Position numbers and translations under genes: made by a program
Source of the DNA: Pseudopithomyces maydicus
Taxonomy: Eukaryota > Ascomycota > Dothideomycetes > Pleosporales > Didymosphaeriaceae
DNA: 64,000 nt
Direction: 5' to 3'
NCBI GenBank assembly: GCA_026873275.1
Contig: JANTUC010000009.1
Location: 682,001 to 746,000, forward strand
Shown here: one piece after another, positions 57,026 through 64,000 of the stretch
Numbering within the stretch: the stretch's first letter is position 1
How the letters are laid out: each line of letters opens with the position of its first letter
The notes under the pieces: generated by a model
Told to the model about the DNA's origin: nothing
Seen by the model: the letters and a program-made list of their open reading frames with translations, nothing else
Databases searched by the model: none

Positions 57026-59139
57026 CAGTAGGGTGACAGATTAAAAAAGTAATACTTTTTTTAATAGTTTTTAAAAGCTTATAACTCTATCAAATAATTA
57101 GGTAAAATTATGAAAAAAATAGAAAAATAGAGAAAGTTTAGGAGATCTTTTTAGGACTAGCGTTGGGCTGGCTTATATAATCTTTTAAGGGGTAGATTTA
57201 GCAGTGATTTCAGGGTAGAAAAAAGTATAAAATATAATTAACTATAATTTTTTTTAGCGTATAAAATCTAGTTTTTTTAGTTTTATTTTATTACTAGTTC
57301 TATATTAATAAATATATTAAAAAAGCGTTTTATATTTATTAACTAAATTTTTCATAATAATTAATTAAAAAAATTCAATTTCAACAAGATAAATTAAGTA
57401 TTAAATTTATTTAATACTTAGTATAAAACCCCTTAGCCTCCTTTAAGTCCATATAACGTTAAGGCATAAATAATATACAATTATCTATTATTTCTTATAG
57501 TAAATTTTTCCACTCTTTAGAAATAACTCTTTTAAAAGCCTCTATATCTTTATCTGTATTAATATTTGGTAAACGCCAATTATAACGTTTATTAACTTTG
57601 TGTTTTAAAATAGACTAAATATTTTCTATAGGATTTAAATTAGGACTATAGGCTGGGTGAGTAAAAAGGCTTATTTTATTATATTTAAACTATAATAAAG
57701 CTTTTTTACTTTTATGAATTTTGGCATTATCTTATTAAAATTGCCAACCTAATTAGATATTAGTATAAGATTTATAAAAATAAATTAATATATAATAATA
57801 TATTAATTATATATTATTATATATTAAGAAAAGGGGTAAAATAAAAAGGTAATTCTTACCGCGTTTAATATACGGTTCAACTTCTTTTTTTAAAACTTCG
57901 TCGATATAATGGCCAGTTTTAAAAGACCTTTTATTTAAAGAGTCTTTTAAAAAGACTAAATTCAACCTCCCCCTATCTAAACAGCGCCCTAAACTTGTAC
58001 AAAAATATCATGCCCTATATTTTAATTAGTAAGCAATATTATAAAAATCTAAAATATTTAAAAATTTCTATTATTTAAATAGAAATTTTTAAATTTTTTA
58101 ATTTTTAAAAAATCTATTTTACATACCTCTATTAATATTTAAAACCAAACCATCCCCTAATTTACAATTTCTTTTTTTCTATAATACTCCTATCTAGATC
58201 TATGTCCCCTTTCTATTACTGACTTATTAGAAAAAATAATTCTATAAAAATCTATATTTTTTATATTTTTTAATTATTTTTTAGCGTGAGAAAAATGCTT
58301 TTTTTTAAATTTATCTAAATAAGCCTTTTTAAAAGAGGTATTACAAGAATAATCCTCCTCTTTTAAAAACCTTTATAACGTCCGTTTTGAAATATCCAAA
58401 TTATTAATCAATAATAACTCATCATTTTAAACTTTTGGATTTTTTATAAAGTCTCGATTAATAATCCTTTTTTCTTTATTTTGAATTTTTTTATTGGTCC
58501 AGTTTTTGTCTTATTTAAATTAAGACTTTTATTATTAAAATTTCTTTTTTTGTCTTTAATTCGATAAATTGCGTTATAAACTGACGATTTAGGCTTTTTT
58601 ATAATATTTGAAATACTATTAATAGAGATATTATTAATATATAATTCCTCTACTTTCTCCTTAAATTTTGAGAATTTTGGAGGCATTTTGAGGAAATAGG
58701 TGTTTAAAATTAAAAAGTAAAAAGATATTACTATAAACTAAAAAACTAACTAAAAATCACGTGATTTAAGCTTACGTAATTTTTAGATTAAAATTAACTA
58801 TAATACTAATAAATTATTAAGTTAGTAAACTAGTCTCGAAAAATCAGTCACGTGACCTATACTAACCATATTAGGTTAGAAAATTAAAATATTAAAAAAT
58901 TATACGTTTAAAAAAAATATCAAGGATTTTAATTTTTACTTTTTTTAACCCTAACTTTAACTATTTTTAAAAAAATAGACTAAGCTATTTTAGGTAATTT
59001 TTAAATAAAAAAATTAACTTTATAACCTTTTCTAAAAGTTTAATATTTCAAAAAAAATTAAAAACTAATACTCAATTTACTATAATTTTTTTAAAAAAGC
59101 TATTTTTTCGATTACTTTTTTAATCTGTCACTCCTACTG
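57026..59139 (-). mobile_element. Tc1/mariner DNA transposon, 2.1 kb, RIP-inactivated
   Basis: Inverted terminal repeats: left CAGTAGGGTGACAGATT from 57026 and right (complement) CAGTAGGAGTGACAGATT ending at 59139; after one indel they match for about 30 bp and run on into TAAAAAAGTAAT. The element is flanked by TA on both sides (57024-57025 and 59140-59141), the Tc1/mariner target duplication. A minus-strand transposase relic lies inside. Length 2114 bp. The ends look complete, so it was a full-length copy before RIP. Confidence 0.85.
57411..58686 (-). pseudogene. Tc1/mariner transposase relic
   Basis: Begins with ATG at 58686 and stays open for 80 codons (MPPKFSKFKEKVEELYINNI ... SIIKKPKSSVYNAI-like helix-turn-helix). 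It then continues with many TAA/TAG stops to a terminal block NAKIHKSKKALL ... HPAYSPNLNPIENI, the DDE-domain C-terminal signature of Tc1 transposases, and an ending KGFYTKY before TAA at 57411. The stops fit CAA/CAG to TAA/TAG change by RIP. Not functional. Confidence 0.8.
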
Positions 59140-59141
59140 TA

Positions 59142-61400
59142 CTTAAAGATTTTAAAATCTATCTAATATTTTATATCTTTTTACTAAAGCCCTATAAATG
59201 AAGGGATAGTAAAAAAACTATAAATTTAAAATTTATAAAAACTAATAAAAGTATTGCGATAGAAAAATACTATAAAGTTAAAATATTATTAAATAAAAGA
59301 AAAGTAAAGGGCGTCCTTTAGTACTTAATAAAATAAAAGGGATAGAATAAGGAATATAACTAATAGATTCTAAAGAAAGATATTAATAAAAAATTGATAT
59401 TATAGTTTATAAAGCTAAAAAGAAGAAAATTGAAATAATTAATATTATTAAAATTAATTAAGCCGCGCTATAAGGGCGTATTAATATTATTTTAAAAAAA
59501 TAAATATTAAAGAGAGGGCGTAGAGCCTAAACTAAAAATAAAATAATTATTAAAATCTCTTAATTATAGCTACTATAGCCACAACTATAATAATTAATAT
59601 TATTATAATTAAAGGGCGCCTTTACAACGCCGCTATAGAATTTCTTAATTATTATATTATTTTAAAAATTATTATTATTAATAAAGCGGCCGCACTTTTT
59701 ATATTTAATTTTAAAAAAAGTAATAGAGAGATAAGCGATGGCTAATATTAATATATTATAAAAATATAAACTTAAAGTAAACAAAATTTATATTAAATTA
59801 TTAAACTCTTTTTTTAAATTTTTATTAATAATAGCAGTCTTAGTATAAGTTAAATAAAATATAAATATTTTTTTATTATAGTCAAAGTTAAGAGTAAGAG
59901 CTTTAATAATATTAAGGACTTTAGGTATTAGTAAAGGAAAGTAAAAATATTAAGGGAGTATAATAATAATATTATAAGTAGCTTATAAGGGTCCTAGAGG
60001 CATTATAGAGGTTAATAGGTCTACTTTAGTTAAATATAAAATAGTTATAATAAAGAGCTATCTAAGACCACTTCTAAGGATTTAAGATAATACTAAAGCG
60101 CGCTATTAAAACGCGTTAGCGCTATTATTATTTAATTATTTTATTTATTTATTAAAGATCTTTTAATAGCTAAAAATCTCTTAATTACTAGTATTTATTC
60201 TATAATACTATTTCCTCTCTCTTTAGAGTGACTCCGGACGCTTAAAACTTATTAAAAATATATAATAGAACTTTATATTTTATTTTTATATAAACTACTC
60301 TTTTATAATAACTTAAGTTCTATACTATATAATCTCTTATCTATAATTTCTTTTATAAGGACGCGCTTATAATAGGTATTAAATTATTATTTTTTATAGG
60401 CTGCTATCTTATAATTAATTTAAATTTTATATTTATAGTCTTAGGATTATCTACCGCTATCTTACTTGTTTAAATATTTTATATATTTATTATGCGCTCT
60501 TTTTAGCCTATTATATACTTTTAGATATCTATTATATATTCTTATATATTTATTATACTCTTCTATATATTTATCTTATACTTCTATATATTTATTGTCG
60601 CAAGAGAGAGACATCCATTCAGTAAACTTATAGATAAAGCTTGTAAGCTCGCGGAGTGATAGAACTATAGTTCTAGAGTATACTATATATTTAGCTCTTA
60701 AAATTAGTTTTCTTATATATTAATTAATTAATTTTTTTACACGCACTTAATCTTTAAAGTTTATATTATTTAATTTATTTATCCTTTAATAGTTATAAGC
60801 CTAATATATTAAGAATAAAGATATTTCTCCCTATATAATTAATTACTAGAAAATAGACTTAAATACTTTAATTTATTTAAAAACCTCTTTTTATTATTTT
60901 TTATTCTTGCATAATAAGAGTAATACTTATTTACTATTATAAACTTCCTTATAAAGCTTGTTATAAGACTTTATTTTAATAATATATTTAATACTTTAAA
61001 TATCTAGCTTACTAACTATAAGAGCTAGCTAGTATAGTATATATAGCTTAAAATTGTAGCCCTTTAGTAAAGTGTTTAAGAATATATTAACTTAAATATA
61101 TTATTTATAGAGAATTTTATAATAACTGCTTTAGAAATCCCTAATTTTTAAGAATTAATTATAGATATAAAGTAGACGCACTAAAAATTAAAAAAGCTAA
61201 ATAAGCTTATTAAAATACCTAAGCTTATAATAACCTATTATAAGGGATATAATAGGAGTATAAATTTAAGATTCTTTACTAAAAGCTTAGTCCCTAATAA
61301 AAATAATAATTATAATAATTACTATATAGAAATTCTTCGCTAATACTAACTAGTTATAAAAGATTATAAAGTATACTCTACTAAGTATATAGCTTATATA
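59142..61400. other. Unassigned RIP-affected DNA
   Basis: AT-rich with CpA/TpG depletion. The first about 150 bp on the minus strand appear to continue the Gypsy reverse transcriptase (see findings). The rest should hold the upstream half of that element (protease, gag, 5' LTR) or other repeats, but I could not recognise domains. A less AT-rich patch at 60,597-60,680 (TGTCGCAAGAGAGAGACATC) could be an element boundary. Confidence 0.4.
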
Positions 61401-64000
61401 TAGAGAGTTTAAAATCTCTATAATTAAGTAGTTAAAATAGTTAACTAGCAGCTCCTTATTTTTATTATATTTAATATTATTAATTAGGAGAGCTCTGCAA
61501 TTTAGGTAATTATTAAATATTTAAAAAATAAATTAGCTTCGTCTAAAGCAGTAATAATTAATTAAATTTATTAAAAATATTATACTATACTTAAAAAGCA
61601 CGCTATAATTAAATAATTCTAAAAAATTAGTATAAAAAATAAAATATTCTCTATATACTTACTATATAGTATAAAATTCTAGAGCTTAAAGGAGAAATTA
61701 TTATAATTAACTTCCTAAACGCTATTATATATAAAATAGTATTAAAATAGACTTATATATAGTATATTAAAATTAAGCGCTAATAAATAAGAAGAGAAAA
61801 AATACTTTATATTAAAAATATCAGTAGGCTCTTTTTAGTCTATTTAAACCTATATACTAATAGCTTAAACGCTAAACTTAGAATCTTTATGATACTTATT
61901 AAAAAAAGTAATAAAACTTTAAAAAGTAGTACTAAAGGCATATTAAGTCTTAAAAAAGGCAAAGATTACCCCTATAGAAAAAGTTATAATTAATTTTTAT
62001 AATTATATAAGCGCTTATAAATAGCTATTTAAAGATTATACTAAAATAGGCTAATAATCTTAACTAAAAAGGAGAAGAATAAAATTCTAATATATTTTAT
62101 TTATTTAAACTATAATTAGGTGCGTAATACTATAAAAAAATAAAATAAAAAAAAGAGCTTTAAAAACTATTTTTTTAAATAATATTACTGCTACGCTAAT
62201 TAATCCTATAATTATAAGTATTATAAAAGAATTAGGCGTATATACTATCTTTAACTTTAATACTTACCCGCTCTTAAGAAGTATTATTTTAGATAATAGA
62301 AATATTATATACTTTATTAATTATACCTTAATACTTATATTAAGATTATTTAAGAAAAATTTTATATATAATATAATTAAAGTAGGCACTGCGTCCTACC
62401 CTATACTTAAAAAAGAAATTAGGGTTATTAAGAAAATTTTTATAATACTTAATAAAAAGCGCAGCAATTTTATATTTAATAATATAGCTATAGTAAAAGG
62501 TTTTTTTATAAATATTATTTTTAAAGCTCTATTACTTAAGCAAAGTATATAATATATAAATTATAATAGTATATTATACTATAACAAATCTAATTATAAT
62601 TTAATATTTATAAAGTTTAAGCGTAAGTATAATTTTATTTTTATTAAATATAAATCTATTTTCTACTATCCTACTATTATAAGTGTACTACCTACTTATA
62701 AAAAGATTAAAAGCTTTTATACTTTAATTCTAAGAATAAACTTTACTAAGCTCTAATACTAGTATTCTAGTTATTTAAAAAAATATTTTAAAGGCGCTAG
62801 TTAGAAGAGCAAGAAATATAAAAATAAAAAGGATACTAAAGAAGGAATATAAGTACTATATAATAATATATACTTTTTAAGTAATCTTTAGAAGGCCGAA
62901 GGAATAATCTCTAAAACTATATTTTTAAATTTTATAAAACTTATTTAATTACTTAGCTAGTAGGCTTAATAAGTATTAATTTATACTTTTAAAGTGTAAC
63001 TATAGTAGAAAGTTATATATATTTCTACTATATAATAAGTTTACTATAAAGATTCTGGAGATCTAAGAGAGCTTTATAATTTATATTTAAATATATTATT
63101 ACCTAAAGATTATTATAATCTTTTAAAATAATAATATAATAATATATCTACTAAAGGGCAAAGGGCACTTTAAAATATAAACTAAAGAATATAATATTAT
63201 TATTAAAATATCTCTATTATATACTTATAAACCTAATAGCGGCGCAGAGAAAGTAAAGTAAAAAATAATTATTAAAGCTTTAAAAATAAAGCTTAGCGTT
63301 AACCTACTAAATAAGTTATAATTTAAAATAATACTTATAGCTGCTTATTTAATTAATATAAGCCCTACTCTCTCTAAATATATAATCTCTCTAAATAAGG
63401 CGCTAAATATATAGTTTATATAATATTTTAAATAGTATTAATTAAAGTATATAAGGAGCGCGCTAATTAATTTATAACTAGATTAAAGCGGCGTATTTAT
63501 ATATAATTATTATATATACCCTTTAAATAGGGATAGAATAGTAGGTTATAAAAGGCGCGACTTTAAAATAATACTTAAAAGTTATATTAAATATTTAGTA
63601 GGCTATAAAGCTTTTAATATTTATAAAATATAAATTTTAGTGCTTAACTAAATAATAATAATATATAATATAATATTTAATAAGTAATCCTTCTATATTA
63701 AAAATAAGAATCTAATATTTACTAGAGAAGAAATTATAGAGCTTATAAATAGTTTAAATAAAGATAAAATAGTTAACCCTAAAGAAATATTTAATAAAGT
63801 TCTTAAATATACTAATATATTATTTAAAAAGTAAAATAATAATAATAATTAGAGAAACCTATCTAAGCACTAGCTTAAAAGTATAATTAATTAAAAAAAT
63901 ATTCTTTTAGTTAGTCTATTAAGGGAATATTCTAATAATTAAACTAAAGGTAAGGGAGTTACTAGCTAAGTTAGTAAATAATAATAAATTTTTTTATAGC
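61401..64000 (+). mobile_element. Ty1/Copia retrotransposon remnant, truncated by the window end
   Basis: On the plus strand a degenerate pol order is visible: a CCHC-like knuckle at about 62,190-62,240 (CYNYKYYKR-type), a stretch suited to the protease, and in the integrase the block YLVGYKAFNIYKI at about 63,591-63,632, which matches the Copia integrase C-terminal G-Y-x-x-x-N-x-Y-R motif. An upstream YLINISPTLSKYI near 63,350 fits the preceding integrase segment. Reverse transcriptase would lie beyond 64,000. Stops throughout. The left boundary is a guess. Confidence 0.55.

Larger units (their letters stand above)
52807..64000. repeat. RIP-degraded AT-rich repeat block
   Basis: From just after 52,806 to the window end the DNA becomes extremely AT-rich, with CpA and TpG dinucleotides nearly absent while CpG, CpT and TpA persist. 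This is the pattern left by fungal repeat-induced point mutation (CpA to TpA on either strand). No intact gene of useful length lies in it. It holds the transposon remnants listed separately. Such blocks are typical of fungal AT isochores. Confidence 0.92.

Noticed and set aside
1..64000. tRNA genes, rRNA, CRISPR arrays
   Set aside because: No GGTTCRANNCC-type B-box paired with an A-box was found; no rRNA motifs; CRISPR does not apply to a fungal nuclear sequence and no spaced direct repeats were seen.

Overview
This is a filamentous ascomycete chromosome fragment, probably a dothideomycete (Pleosporales-like). The evidence is many short GT-AG introns of 43-60 nt with CTRAC-like branch sites, fungal-only families (DUF3292, DUF3433, Izh/PAQR, Rrp3, Ssf1), and a sharp switch at about 52.8 kb from a gene-bearing region to an 11-kb AT-rich block. 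That block is full of broken transposons and depleted of CpA/TpG, the signature of repeat-induced point mutation (RIP). Species cannot be fixed from the sequence.

Layout. 1-9.2 kb: seipin (5' end cut off), an alpha/beta-hydrolase, a head-to-head pair of ribosome-biogenesis genes (Rrp3 DEAD-box helicase and Ssf1/PPAN Brix protein), an Izh-type PAQR receptor and a probable CSN8/PSMD8/eIF3k-like protein. 9.4-14.4 kb: a PHD-finger protein, then a divergent pair made of a mitochondrial class III CoA-transferase (SUGCT-like) and riboflavin synthase. 15.5-25.2 kb: an uncharacterised multi-exon gene, the PRMT1/Hmt1 arginine methyltransferase, a kinesin-6-like motor and a DUF3292 membrane protein. 26.4-39.9 kb: a MAPEG-like membrane protein, a 4-kb gene-poor stretch, an acidic conserved protein, a divergent BBE-type FAD oxidoreductase and O-methyltransferase pair (secondary-metabolism-like), and the Arl1 GTPase. 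40.7-52.8 kb: a membrane/coiled-coil protein, two adjacent same-strand genes that appear to be diverged paralogues of an undescribed fungal family, and a DUF3433 multi-span membrane protein. 52.8-64 kb: RIP-degraded repeats, namely a minus-strand Ty3/Gypsy chromovirus with a candidate LTR, a 2.1-kb Tc1/mariner element that appears inserted into its reverse transcriptase, an unassigned stretch, and a plus-strand Ty1/Copia element running off the window.

A strong technical signal cuts across the window. Ten single-base deletions, most of them demonstrably in C/G (once A) homopolymer runs, break eight otherwise well-preserved genes, including genes expected to be essential (Rrp3, Ssf1). In every complete gene, adding back one base per event gives a coding length that is an exact multiple of three across all exons. 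This points to homopolymer under-calling in the assembly rather than pseudogenes. Exon coordinates in the entries were worked out by eye from splice consensus, reading frame and family similarity; no alignment was run.
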